Shown here: in pieces, positions 1 to 8,712 of the stretch
Layout: each line of letters starts with the position of its first letter
How positions within the stretch are numbered: the stretch's first letter is position 1
DNA from: Actinomycetaceae bacterium
GTDB lineage: Bacteria > Actinomycetota > Actinomycetes > Actinomycetales > Actinomycetaceae
NCBI GenBank assembly: GCA_028724265.1
Contig: JAQYDG010000005.1
Coordinates: 124,001-188,000, forward strand
Direction of reading: 5' to 3'
Length of the DNA: 64,000 bases
Translations under genes and position numbers: made by a program
Notes under the pieces: generated by a model
What the model saw: the letters and a program-made list of their open reading frames with translations, nothing else
What the model was told of the DNA's origin: nothing
Database searches by the model: none

Positions 1-2
1 AG

Positions 3-395
3 CCCGATGCTCCCAACTTGACGCCGCGTATCAGCGCGTTGATCGCTGTTCCTTCATCCGGGGACACGGCTGAGTATCAGATGTCCATCCTCAAGGCTGC
101 AGATCCAGAGGGCCGCGCAACGCAGAGGTTTTTCTATCGCTACGAGCTCCTGCCAGGGTTCGGGCACACGATCCACACCTACCTGAGTGACGGCACGCCT
201 TTGCCGTCGTTTGTTGGAGAGCCACGGCCGCTGCTCATGCCCCAGAGCTTCGCCGAATTCGGATCGCAGATTTGGCAGAGCCTGAACGCGAAGAACAAAA
301 TATCGCTCTACACCCTTCAGATCGGCCTCAGCGGCCAGATGCGTGGCCGCGTGATCGAGCAAAGCATCGTGAATACCCATGTGAAGACCTCGTAA
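3..395 (+). CDS. IMP cyclohydrolase, PurO type (3' part, cut by window edge)
   Basis: The C-terminal 130 residues of a protein that begins before the window. The reading frame is open from base 3. It matches the end of the PF07826 IMP cyclohydrolases (archaeal PurO and bacterial relatives): TPRISALI, YQMSILKA, then GHTIHTYLSDGTPLPSFVGEP. That family closes the ring of FAICAR to give IMP, the last step of purine synthesis, and replaces the N-terminal half of classical PurH. The next gene is a separate AICAR formyltransferase 100 bp downstream, which supports the assignment. The N-terminal half cannot be checked here. Confidence 0.85.
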   Translation, partial: PDAPNLTPRISALIAVPSSGDTAEYQMSILKAADPEGRATQRFFYRYELLPGFGHTIHTYLSDGTPLPSFVGEPRPLLMPQSFAEFGSQIWQSLNAKNKISLYTLQIGLSGQMRGRVIEQSIVNTHVKTS

Positions 396-495
396 CACAT
401 TCAAGCTCGAGGCGCGTCAACCGTCGTGCGGGCACATGACACGGAGCAACCGTACATAGACGCGGAGAGACGTGGAGAGGACTGAAAGGACGATT

Positions 496-1680
496 GTGAA
501 AGAATTCCGCTTGAAATATGGGGCAAACCCCAACCAAATTCCCGCCCGTATCTTCATGGACGACGCGTCAGAGCTCCCGCTTGAGGTTCTCAACGGAAGG
601 CCGGGATATATCAATTTCCTGGACGCCCTCAATTCGTGGCAGCTGGTGCGTGAGCTGCGCGAGGCGACTGATGTTCCCGCAGCAACCAGCTTCAAACATG
701 TCAGCCCAACCTCGGCAGCTCTGGGTATCCCGCTCCCAGACAGTTTGAAAAAGGCATGTTTTGTGGACGGCGTGGACGGGCTTGACGACTCTGCACTTGC
801 CAGTGCCTACGCGCGAGCTAGGGGCACTGATCGCATGAGCAGTTTCGGCGATTGGATTGCCCTCTCAGATGTCTGCGATGTGACGACGGCTCGGCTCATT
901 AAGCGGGAGGTCTCTGATGGCGTCATCGCGCCCGGATACGATCCAGAAGCACTCGACATTTTGCGTTCAAAGAAGCACGGCAATTATGCCGTTGTGCAGA
1001 TTGATCCCCAGTACGAGCCACATGAAAGAGAACACAAACAGGTTTTTGGCATCACTTTTGAGCAGGCGCACAACACCGTTCAGATCAGCAGCGATGTGCT
1101 TGAGCGCGTGGTGACGGCAAACCGAGATTTCCCTCAGTCGGCACAGCGCGATCTTGTTGTTGCCCTCCTGACGCTGAAATACACCCAGAGCAATTCCGTA
1201 TGTTTTGCCTACGACGGTCAGGCGATCGGCGTCGGAGCAGGTCAGCAAAGCCGTATCCACTGCACGCGCCTGGCCGGAACGAAGGCGGACACGTGGTTTT
1301 TGCGTCAAAGCCCCCGCGTGTTGAGTTTGCCATTCGTCGAGGGTCTCTCGCGGCCTGAACGGGACAACGTCATCGATAGTTATATCAATAGGAACGAGAT
1401 TGACGTGACCGCTCCCGGTGTATGGGAAAAATATTTTCGCGTTCAGCCTCAGCCTTTCACACGTGAAGCCCAGCGCGACTACCTCAACACGATCTCCGGC
1501 GTTGCCTTGGGCTCAGACGGTTTTTTCCCGTTCGAGGATAATATCCAGAGGGCACACCTTTCCGGCGTGACCTACATCGCTCAGCCTGGGGGATCGATTC
1601 GTGACGATGCGGTCATCGCCCAAGCTGACGAGTATCAGATGGTGATGGCTATGACGGGAATTCGGCTGTTTCATCACTGA
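496..1680 (+). CDS. AICAR formyltransferase, stand-alone (PurH transformylase)
   Basis: 394 residues. It transfers a formyl group from 10-formyl-THF to AICAR, giving FAICAR. The start of the mature protein, LKYGANPNQIPARIF followed by EVLNGRPGYINFLDALN, and the SFKHVSPTSAALG segment are typical of the AICARFT domain. The inosinicase domain of bifunctional PurH is absent and is replaced by the PurO-type gene just upstream. I place the start at GTG 496 because AAAGGAC lies 7 nt before it; an in-frame GTG at 472 lacks a ribosome binding site. It sits between the cyclohydrolase and purD on the same strand. Confidence 0.9.
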   Translation: MKEFRLKYGANPNQIPARIFMDDASELPLEVLNGRPGYINFLDALNSWQLVRELREATDVPAATSFKHVSPTSAALGIPLPDSLKKACFVDGVDGLDDSALASAYARARGTDRMSSFGDWIALSDVCDVTTARLIKREVSDGVIAPGYDPEALDILRSKKHGNYAVVQIDPQYEPHEREHKQVFGITFEQAHNTVQISSDVLERVVTANRDFPQSAQRDLVVALLTLKYTQSNSVCFAYDGQAIGVGAGQQSRIHCTRLAGTKADTWFLRQSPRVLSLPFVEGLSRPERDNVIDSYINRNEIDVTAPGVWEKYFRVQPQPFTREAQRDYLNTISGVALGSDGFFPFEDNIQRAHLSGVTYIAQPGGSIRDDAVIAQADEYQMVMAMTGIRLFHH

Positions 1681-1740
1681 ACAGGGGCAGGATGTTCTGG
1701 CTAAATGGGTATGAGTGTGTGTGAGCGTGAGGAGACAATG

Positions 1741-3045
1741 ATGAAGGTATTGGTGGTGGGCGGCGGCGGCCGTGAGAATGTGATCGTCCGTAAAATTGCG
1801 GAGTCGCCGCGTCATCCAGAGATTTTCGTGGCGCCAGGCAACGCCGGTATGGCTGACGTAGCGACGCTCGTGGATATTGATGCGATGGATCTTGAGGGGA
1901 TAGTGAGCTTTGCCTCCACGCATGCCATTGATTATTGTGTTGTGGCTCCTGACGATCCCCTCGCTGCCGGCCTGGTTGACAGGCTCGAAGATGCGGGAGT
2001 TCCGTGTTTTGGGCCTACTGCCCGTGCGGCTCATATTGAGGCCTCGAAAGCCTATGCCAAGTCTTTGATGGCAGCGCATCGCATTCCAACAGCGCATTTT
2101 CAGATTGCGGAGTCTCCCCAGGAGGCGCTGAGCATGCTCAAGAACGCACCATATCCCACGGTGATAAAAGCCGACGGACTTGCCTTGGGCAAAGGCGTGA
2201 TGGTCGTGAAGAACTTCAACGAGGCTGAGCTTGCCATCCGAACGATTATGGAGGACAAGAAGTTCGGCGATTCGGGTAATCGGGTTGTCATCGAAGAGTA
2301 TTTGGAAGGCCCAGAAGTATCCGTGTTGGCGTTTACTGATGGTCATTCCGTCGTGCCGATGGTGTCCTCGATGGATCACAAAGCAGCATACGATTCCGAC
2401 AAAGGTCCCAACACGGGTGGCATGGGGGCGATCGCGCCGAACCCGTTTTATTCTCCTGAGATTGCGCAGCGCTGCATGGAGGAGATCTTTATTCCAACGA
2501 TTGCCGCTCTCAACGCCGTTCAGCGCCAGTTCAAAGGGTGCCTGTACTTCGGTCTGATGTTAACGAAGGACGGGCCGAAGGTGATCGAGTACAACGCACG
2601 GTTCGGGGATCCCGAAGCGCAGGTTGTGCTTCCGCTGTTGAAGACTGATCTGCTGACAGTGATGCAAGCCGTGACTGAAGAGCGGCTCGCAGATATCGAT
2701 GTGGAGTTTTCTGACGAATCTGCATGTTGCGTGGTTCTGGCCTCTCAGGGGTATCCGCTGGCGTACGAGTCGGGCAAGCCGCTGACAATAGATCCTGAGG
2801 CAGCAGACCATGCGTATGTGGCCGGTGCTATCGAGCGAGACGGAACACTCTATACCCACGGTGGTCGCGTTGTGGGCGTCACTGCTGTGGCAGACACGCT
2901 TCAGGAGGCAATAGACGGCGCATACCGGCTCGCTGATGGCGTGCATTTTGAGAACAAATATGCGCGCCACGATATTGGTGCTCGTGCTCTGCGCGAGCTT
3001 GAATCCCAGGCTCGTCGGCGTCACCAGGCCGAATCTGAAGGCTGA
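1741..3045 (+). CDS. purD: Phosphoribosylamine-glycine ligase (GAR synthetase)
   Basis: 434 residues. ATP-grasp enzyme joining glycine to phosphoribosylamine to form GAR. The N-terminal MKVLVVGGGGREN is the usual PurD opening, except that the common REH reads REN. ATP-grasp landmarks follow: KADGLALGKGVMVV, EEYLEGPEVSVLAF, GPNTGGMGA and EYNARFGDPEAQ. The C-terminal domain runs to about residue 420. I choose ATG 1741 because GAGGAG ends 6 nt upstream; ATG 1738 is adjacent and also possible. It is followed by purL after a 156-bp gap with short repeats. Confidence 0.95.
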   Translation: MKVLVVGGGGRENVIVRKIAESPRHPEIFVAPGNAGMADVATLVDIDAMDLEGIVSFASTHAIDYCVVAPDDPLAAGLVDRLEDAGVPCFGPTARAAHIEASKAYAKSLMAAHRIPTAHFQIAESPQEALSMLKNAPYPTVIKADGLALGKGVMVVKNFNEAELAIRTIMEDKKFGDSGNRVVIEEYLEGPEVSVLAFTDGHSVVPMVSSMDHKAAYDSDKGPNTGGMGAIAPNPFYSPEIAQRCMEEIFIPTIAALNAVQRQFKGCLYFGLMLTKDGPKVIEYNARFGDPEAQVVLPLLKTDLLTVMQAVTEERLADIDVEFSDESACCVVLASQGYPLAYESGKPLTIDPEAADHAYVAGAIERDGTLYTHGGRVVGVTAVADTLQEAIDGAYRLADGVHFENKYARHDIGARALRELESQARRRHQAESEG

Positions 3046-3122
3046 ATCTGAGAACCGAATCTGAGGGCTCGGTGTTGGCGAGCCTTGGCGCTCAGGGTCG
3101 GCACAGAAATATTCAGGATTTC

Positions 3123-3195
3123 CACACACGTTTTTGCACAGAATTATTCGCACATTTGCACAGACATTTGCACAGACATTTTCGCACAGAGGGGT
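3123..3195 (+). repeat. Short tandem repeat in purD-purL gap
   Basis: Two exact 12-bp units ACATTTGCACAG stand at 3152-3163 and 3164-3175. A 14-bp variant, ACATTTTCGCACAG, follows at 3176-3189, and a looser copy (TTTTTGCACAGA) lies at 3131-3142. The array runs straight into the purL ribosome binding site (AGAGGGG). The repeats keep an open frame upstream of purL but look like leader DNA rather than protein. Confidence 0.7.
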
Positions 3196-3201
3196 ACTCC
3201 G

Positions 3202-6200
3202 ATGGTCTACCGGATATATGTTGAAAAACGGCCAGAGCTTGCTCACCAGGCACATGCGCTGCTGGCCACGGTTCATCAGCAGCTCGGATTCGCTGACGTG
3301 AGGAGTGTTCGCGTCCTCAACCGTTATGACGTGGAGGGTATCAGCGCCGCCGTTTTTGCAGCATGTATTCCCACGGTCTTTTCAGAGCCGCCCGTCGATC
3401 GCGTGTTTGCCACGCTTAGTGACGCCCTGAAGCTCAACGAGTGCGTGAACACCGCAGATTTTCAGCACGATGAGGTACCTAGTGTCGGTGCAGACCAGGC
3501 TGTGTTTGCTGTGGAATATCTGCCTGGCCAGTTCGATCAGCGCGCAGATTCCGCCATGCAGTGTATCGCAATGGCTCATCCTGGCGCGCAGGCAATCGTG
3601 CGCAGCGCCACCGTCTATCTGATCGACGGCGTAGGCGATGACGCGGCACGTGCAGCCATCACACAACATGTGGTGAACCCCGTCGAGTCACGCGAAGCAT
3701 CCCTTGCGATGCCGGATACGCTCGATCAACGTCATGCTGACCCGCAGCCTGTTCCTCGTCTCGACGGGTTTACGGATCTGACGGAGGATGATTTATCTGC
3801 GTTCCGATCCCGCCTGGGCTTGGCAATGGACGATGCGGATCTGCTTGTGTGCCAGCAGTATTTTCGGGGTGAACACCGAGATCCGACTATGACAGAAATT
3901 CGCATGATCGACACCTATTGGTCCGATCACTGCCGACACACCACATTCAACACGATTATTGACTCGGTGCACTGCGACGATCCTCTACTTGAGGCAACGT
4001 ATAACGACTACGTTGCTACCCGTGCAGAGCTGGGGCGAAGCACGGAGGACGGGAAGCCCGTCACGCTGATGGATCTGGGGACAATCGTTGCGAAATATCT
4101 GCGGAAGAACGGCCGGCTCGATCGACTGGACGCCTCCGAAGAAATCAATGCCTGCACGGTGAAAGTGGATGTGGACATCGACGGAGAAACCCAGCCGTGG
4201 CTGCTCCTGTTCAAGAACGAGACGCACAACCATCCGACGGAAATCGAGCCCTTCGGCGGAGCCGCCACGTGCATTGGCGGTGCAATCCGCGATCCTCTCT
4301 CGGGGCGTGCCTATGTGTATGGAGCTATGCGCGTCACCGGTGCGGGCGACCCACGCCAGCCTTTCCCGGAGACGCTAGCAGGCAAGCTGCCTCAACGCAC
4401 GATCGTGCAACGCGCGCGCGACGGCTATTCCAGCTATGGGAACCAAATCGGCCTCGCAACGGGGGTCGTGGACGAGATTTACCATCCAGGCTACATTGCC
4501 AAGAGAATGGAAATTGGTGCGGTCATCGGTGCTGTTCCTGAGGCTCTCGTTCGCCGCGAAACCCCTGCAGAGGGCGATGTTGTGGTGCTCCTTGGGGGCC
4601 GAACCGGGCGCGACGGAATCGGCGGAGCAACCGGATCGTCCAAGGCTCATACTGTCCACTCCGTTGATGTGGCCGGTGCGGAGGTTCAAAAGGGCAATGC
4701 CCCGGAGGAAAGGAAGCTACAGCGCTTCTTTCGCAATCCCGATGCCGTGCGCATGATCAAGCGCTGCAATGACTTCGGAGCCGGTGGTGTGTCGGTGGCT
4801 ATCGGTGAATTGGCTGATGGCCTTGCGATCAATCTGGACGCAGTACCGAAGAAGTACGCCGGCCTCGATGGTACAGAGCTTGCAATCAGCGAATCTCAAG
4901 AGCGGATGGCCATCGTCATCGATCCTGATGATACTGATCGGCTGATGCAGATAGCCGATGACGAGAACCTTGAAGCAACTGTGGTGGCACGGGTGACGGG
5001 TGATTCCCGCCTGACGATGGAGTGGGCAGGGCAGCGAGTTGTGGATGTTTCCCGCGCATTCCTCAACACGAATGGCGCCGAGAAACACACATCTGTACGT
5101 ATGCACAGGCCTGCTTTTGACGGTCGCGCGCGCGGAAATGCTGCGACTGGCGAGCTGGTCTCTCTTCCGGCGAGTGCCGAATTCGCTGACGTGATGGCAA
5201 GCCTCCTTTCCGATCCCGCCATCGCGTCTCACCAAGGACTGACAGAAACCTTCGATTCGACGATCGGTGCGGGGACGGTGTTGATGCCGTTTGGTGGAAT
5301 CTACCAACGAACGCCCGCGCAGTCGCTTGTTCAGAAGGTCTCTGTGGAAAGGGGGGATACGTCAACGTGCTCGCTGATGGCTTATGGCTTCAACCCGTGG
5401 ATTTCGCAGGCAAGTCCCTTCCATGGTGCGTACCTGGCCGTCGTCGAGTCGGTTGCGAAACTGGTGGCGAACGGCGCGCATGTCAGCGACGTGTACCTCT
5501 CCTTCCAAGAATTTTTCGGCCGTCCGGGCAGCGATCCTGAACGGTGGGGCCAACCGATGGCTGCTTTGCTTGGCGCGTTCCGCGCACAAAAGGATCTGGG
5601 CATCGCGGCGATTGGTGGCAAGGACTCGATGAGCGGTACCTTCGAACAGCTCGATGTACCGCCGACGCTGGTCAGCTTCGCCGTCACAACAGAGCCGATC
5701 GGTGCCATTCGGAGTGCCGAGTTCAAACAAGCAGGGCATCGACTTGTGTACCTTGCTCCACGCGTCGGTGATGACGGCTTACCCGAAGCGGATGCGGTTT
5801 TAGCGACGTTCGCTCGCGTCGGGGAACTGTTTGACAGTGGGCTCGCGGTCTCGGGCTGGGCGATTGGTGCAGGGGGCGTAGCCGAGGCGGCATTCAAGAT
5901 GGCAATCGGTAACGAGATTGGCTACCGGTTCGATGCGGAATCGGTGCCTTTGACGCAGCTCACCGAGGCAGCGTATGGCGCTTTCCTGCTTGAAATGTCG
6001 GATACTGACGCAGATGACGATCCACGCACCCGCACGGCCTCGGCTGGGGTAACCGAACGGATGATCGGGCGTACGCTTGCTGATCCTGTGGCATGTTATG
6101 GCCAACAGACGTTGGATCTTGCGCAGCAGCTGCGTCGGTACAACCAGCCACTCGAGTCTGTGTATCCGATGGGGGTCAGTGCCGAGTCGACGGGCGATCA

Positions 6201-7185
6201 CGCTGAGTGCCCAGATCAACCAGAGCGCCTCTCTGTGCCAGGCCTGGGTTCCGTGCCGACCCTGCACTCTGCGCCTGCGCCCGATTCTGCGCCGACCTTG
6301 GATTCTCGGGATGACGATCGTGCTCAGGCAGCGGAATCGCCTCGTGCTCAGCGCACGGCGCCTGCGATTCCAGAATCTGTGCGGCCGGTCGTTCTTATTC
6401 CGGTGTTTCCTGGTACGAATACGGAATACGATGCTGCAAAATTTGTGGAGTGCTCTGGTGCTCAAGCGCGTATTTTCGTGGTCAACACGCGCAGCGCAGA
6501 CCGGGTTGCGCGCTCCGTCACCGAGTTTGCCACGCAGATTGATTCGGCCAATGTGGTGTTCTTGCCCGGAGGGTTTTCGGGCGGTGACGAGCCCGATGGC
6601 AGTGCAAAGTTCGTGACGAACTTCCTGCGCAACGCGGAAATCCGCGACGCCCTCACCCGCATGATGGATCAGCGCGACGGTTTGATGTTGGGGATTTGCA
6701 ATGGTTTCCAGGCGCTCGTGAAACTGGGGCTTGTCCCTTATGGAACAATCGTGGATCCACGTCCGAGCATGCCAACGCTGACCTTCAACACGATTGGGCG
6801 TCACCAATCGAAACTCGTCCGTACGCGGATCGTCGCGAATACATCGCCATGGCTGACGTATACGAGCGTGGGGGATGTGTATACCGTGCCCATCTCACAT
6901 GGAGAGGGGCGGTTTATTGCTACGGATGACGAGCTCAAGGCTCTTATCGAGAATGGACAAATCGCCACACAGTACGCCGGTGTGGACGGAAATGCCACGA
7001 TGGACATTTCTGGGAACCCGAACGGGTCTTTCCTGGGCGTGGAGGGGATTACCAGTCCTGACGGGCGCATTTTCGGCAAGATGGGGCATGTGGAACGCGT
7101 TGGCAAGGGTCTGTATATGAACGTCCCCGGCAATGACGACCCTCGTCTGATGGAATCCGCTGTGGCATTTTTCCATGCTGTGTGA
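3202..7185 (+). CDS. purL: Phosphoribosylformylglycinamidine synthase, long single-chain form
   Basis: 1327 residues. It converts FGAR, glutamine and ATP to FGAM. The chain combines a PurS-like N-terminal region, the linker and first synthetase half (YWSDHCRHTTF near residue 240), a second half (GAGGVSVAIGELADGL near 526; GGKDSMSGTF near 810), and a C-terminal glutaminase with nucleophile Cys in LMLGICNGFQ (about 1165) and SHGEGRF (about 1233). Actinobacteria usually carry separate purS, purQ and purL. Residues of about 990-1055 form a Ser/Pro/Asp/Ala-rich linker before the glutaminase. ATG 3202 is preceded by AGAGGGG with 7-8 nt spacing. Confidence 0.95.
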   Translation: MVYRIYVEKRPELAHQAHALLATVHQQLGFADVRSVRVLNRYDVEGISAAVFAACIPTVFSEPPVDRVFATLSDALKLNECVNTADFQHDEVPSVGADQAVFAVEYLPGQFDQRADSAMQCIAMAHPGAQAIVRSATVYLIDGVGDDAARAAITQHVVNPVESREASLAMPDTLDQRHADPQPVPRLDGFTDLTEDDLSAFRSRLGLAMDDADLLVCQQYFRGEHRDPTMTEIRMIDTYWSDHCRHTTFNTIIDSVHCDDPLLEATYNDYVATRAELGRSTEDGKPVTLMDLGTIVAKYLRKNGRLDRLDASEEINACTVKVDVDIDGETQPWLLLFKNETHNHPTEIEPFGGAATCIGGAIRDPLSGRAYVYGAMRVTGAGDPRQPFPETLAGKLPQRTIVQRARDGYSSYGNQIGLATGVVDEIYHPGYIAKRMEIGAVIGAVPEALVRRETPAEGDVVVLLGGRTGRDGIGGATGSSKAHTVHSVDVAGAEVQKGNAPEERKLQRFFRNPDAVRMIKRCNDFGAGGVSVAIGELADGLAINLDAVPKKYAGLDGTELAISESQERMAIVIDPDDTDRLMQIADDENLEATVVARVTGDSRLTMEWAGQRVVDVSRAFLNTNGAEKHTSVRMHRPAFDGRARGNAATGELVSLPASAEFADVMASLLSDPAIASHQGLTETFDSTIGAGTVLMPFGGIYQRTPAQSLVQKVSVERGDTSTCSLMAYGFNPWISQASPFHGAYLAVVESVAKLVANGAHVSDVYLSFQEFFGRPGSDPERWGQPMAALLGAFRAQKDLGIAAIGGKDSMSGTFEQLDVPPTLVSFAVTTEPIGAIRSAEFKQAGHRLVYLAPRVGDDGLPEADAVLATFARVGELFDSGLAVSGWAIGAGGVAEAAFKMAIGNEIGYRFDAESVPLTQLTEAAYGAFLLEMSDTDADDDPRTRTASAGVTERMIGRTLADPVACYGQQTLDLAQQLRRYNQPLESVYPMGVSAESTGDHAECPDQPERLSVPGLGSVPTLHSAPAPDSAPTLDSRDDDRAQAAESPRAQRTAPAIPESVRPVVLIPVFPGTNTEYDAAKFVECSGAQARIFVVNTRSADRVARSVTEFATQIDSANVVFLPGGFSGGDEPDGSAKFVTNFLRNAEIRDALTRMMDQRDGLMLGICNGFQALVKLGLVPYGTIVDPRPSMPTLTFNTIGRHQSKLVRTRIVANTSPWLTYTSVGDVYTVPISHGEGRFIATDDELKALIENGQIATQYAGVDGNATMDISGNPNGSFLGVEGITSPDGRIFGKMGHVERVGKGLYMNVPGNDDPRLMESAVAFFHAV

Positions 7186-7242
7186 GGCGTTGCCCACGCT
7201 GGTGGGTCGAGTGTGCTCTGTTGGGAAGGTCGCTAGTTGTCG

Positions 7243-8526
7243 CTATTCGATCGTCACTTCCTGCGTCTCGTCAACGTCACGATAGTGCAGCGCGTAATCC
7301 GATGGCACTCTCCACGTGTGGGGTTTTGCCAGAAAGGAAAGGAGCATTTTCCACGCTCCGCCGTCGGCGGCGGATTCTTCCCCGTAGCGTGAGGCTGAAA
7401 GGATAATCGGCGCCCACGTTCCGTAGAGGACGCGTCTATTGACCTGCTCCATGATCGGCTGCTGTATGTAGGGATAGAGCTGGCCGAGTATTCCTCCGAG
7501 CCGAATTTCAGGTAAATCGAGAAGATTCATCACACCAGAGAGGACATCGCCAAAGACTGCGCCGATCTGGGTGATGGTCTTGGTGATCTTCGGATCCTTG
7601 CGGGACAAGGCAGCGTAGAGGTTGGCGATAGAATCGTCTGGTCCAAAACCGCCCGCGGTCATCAGCGCTTTGCGTCCAGCAACCGTTTCGAGGCATCCAC
7701 GCTGACCGCAGCTGCAGAGTGCATCAGACTGGTGTGCAGGGATGTGTCCGAATTCGCCAGCCCAACCATGCGTCCCGGCTTCAATCTCGCCGTGGCGGAC
7801 GATCGCACCTCCGATGCCAGTAGAACCGGAGAGAAAAAGAAAATCCTGAGCAGGATGACCCGCACGTTGGCTCGCCACAATTTCATTAAACGCGGAGAGA
7901 TTGATCGAATTATCGATTTCGATGGGGTAAGGCGTTCCATGCGTGCTCGGTTTCAGGAGCTCAGATATATCAACATTGTGCCAACCGAGCGAAGGAGCAG
8001 AATAGACCGTCGTGTCATCAGGCGAAATGAGGCCAGGGATACCGCATGCGATGCCCACGAGGTTCATTTGTGAGGTGAGAATCTGTTGTTCTGCTTTCTC
8101 AAGCGTCTCGTCAAGTGTGGACAGAACGTCATTGGCATTGTCCGTATGATGTATTTCCCGATAGTACTCAGCAAGGATATGCCCGCCGAGGTCGATGACG
8201 CGGACGCGGATTGCTGAGTCTGTTATTTCGGATCCGATAGCGACGTGCGTATGCGGTGACGGGACTAAGGGAACGGACGGCCGTCCTGCGTCATTCGTCC
8301 GCGTCGATGCTTGTTCTTTCAGGATTCCATGTTCGATGAGCGTATCGACGAGCCTGGACACAGTAGACCGACTCAGACCTGACGATGTTGCGAGATCTGC
8401 GCGGGACAGGGGCTGCGCGGACGTTACTGCGGTTCTGGCGAGGAGCGCCAGATTGTGGCTGCGCACTGCTTCGAGCCGAGAACCAGAGGAATCGGAACCA
8501 CTCTCACCGTGAATCATTGCACTCAT
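7243..8526 (-). CDS. ROK-family transcriptional repressor (XylR/NagC type)
   Basis: 427 residues. An N-terminal winged helix-turn-helix (about residues 25-85, LSRADLATSSGLSRSTVSRLVDTL) is fused to a ROK sugar-kinase-like domain. The zinc motif CSCGQRGCLE is intact, with AGEFGHIPAH before it, so inducer binding like that of NagC or XylR is likely. It is divergent from a pentulose kinase and CUT2 importer, which it probably represses, lifting on binding the sugar. ATG 8526 is chosen for GGAGGG just upstream on the minus strand; the open frame extends 14 codons further without support. Confidence 0.88.
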   Translation of the reverse strand: MSAMIHGESGSDSSGSRLEAVRSHNLALLARTAVTSAQPLSRADLATSSGLSRSTVSRLVDTLIEHGILKEQASTRTNDAGRPSVPLVPSPHTHVAIGSEITDSAIRVRVIDLGGHILAEYYREIHHTDNANDVLSTLDETLEKAEQQILTSQMNLVGIACGIPGLISPDDTTVYSAPSLGWHNVDISELLKPSTHGTPYPIEIDNSINLSAFNEIVASQRAGHPAQDFLFLSGSTGIGGAIVRHGEIEAGTHGWAGEFGHIPAHQSDALCSCGQRGCLETVAGRKALMTAGGFGPDDSIANLYAALSRKDPKITKTITQIGAVFGDVLSGVMNLLDLPEIRLGGILGQLYPYIQQPIMEQVNRRVLYGTWAPIILSASRYGEESAADGGAWKMLLSFLAKPHTWRVPSDYALHYRDVDETQEVTIE

Positions 8527-8539
8527 AAACCCTCCACAG

Positions 8540-8568
8540 ATATTCTTCCATAGCGCAGTAAGTTGCAA
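8540..8568 (-). promoter_or_regulatory. Possible promoter of the ROK gene with operator-like half-site
   Basis: On the minus strand TTGCAA (8568-8563) and a weak GAATAT (8545-8540) are 17 bp apart, 14 bp before the ATG. The -35 lies inside a half-site, TAAGTTGCA on the plus strand at 8559-8567, that recurs inverted before the kinase gene. Confidence 0.35.
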
Positions 8569-8650
8569 AGTGAATCAAACATAGGACTATTTTCCCTCTG
8601 TGGTGGCGTCACGAACGTCGAGGAAGATGTGCAAACTGGGTTGATAAATC

Positions 8651-8701
8651 TTGCACTGTGAGGAACTGTGACCTATCATATTTGTTGTAAGGTGCAACTA
8701 A
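8651..8701 (+). promoter_or_regulatory. Promoter and operator-like half-site of the kinase-importer operon
   Basis: TTGCAC (8651-8656) and TATCAT (8674-8679) are separated by 17 bp, a good sigma-70-type promoter. Downstream, TGCAACTAA (8693-8701) is the reverse complement of the half-site at 8559-8567 with one mismatch. A repressor bound there would cover the transcript start and the ribosome binding site. Confidence 0.55.
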
Positions 8702-8712
8702 TGGGGGTTGTG

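Noticed and set aside
1513..2379. Long open frames opposite purH/purD, purL (5800-6807) and gltX (33816-34811)
   Set aside because: They lie antisense to clear genes, have no ribosome binding site or family features, and have shadow-type composition.
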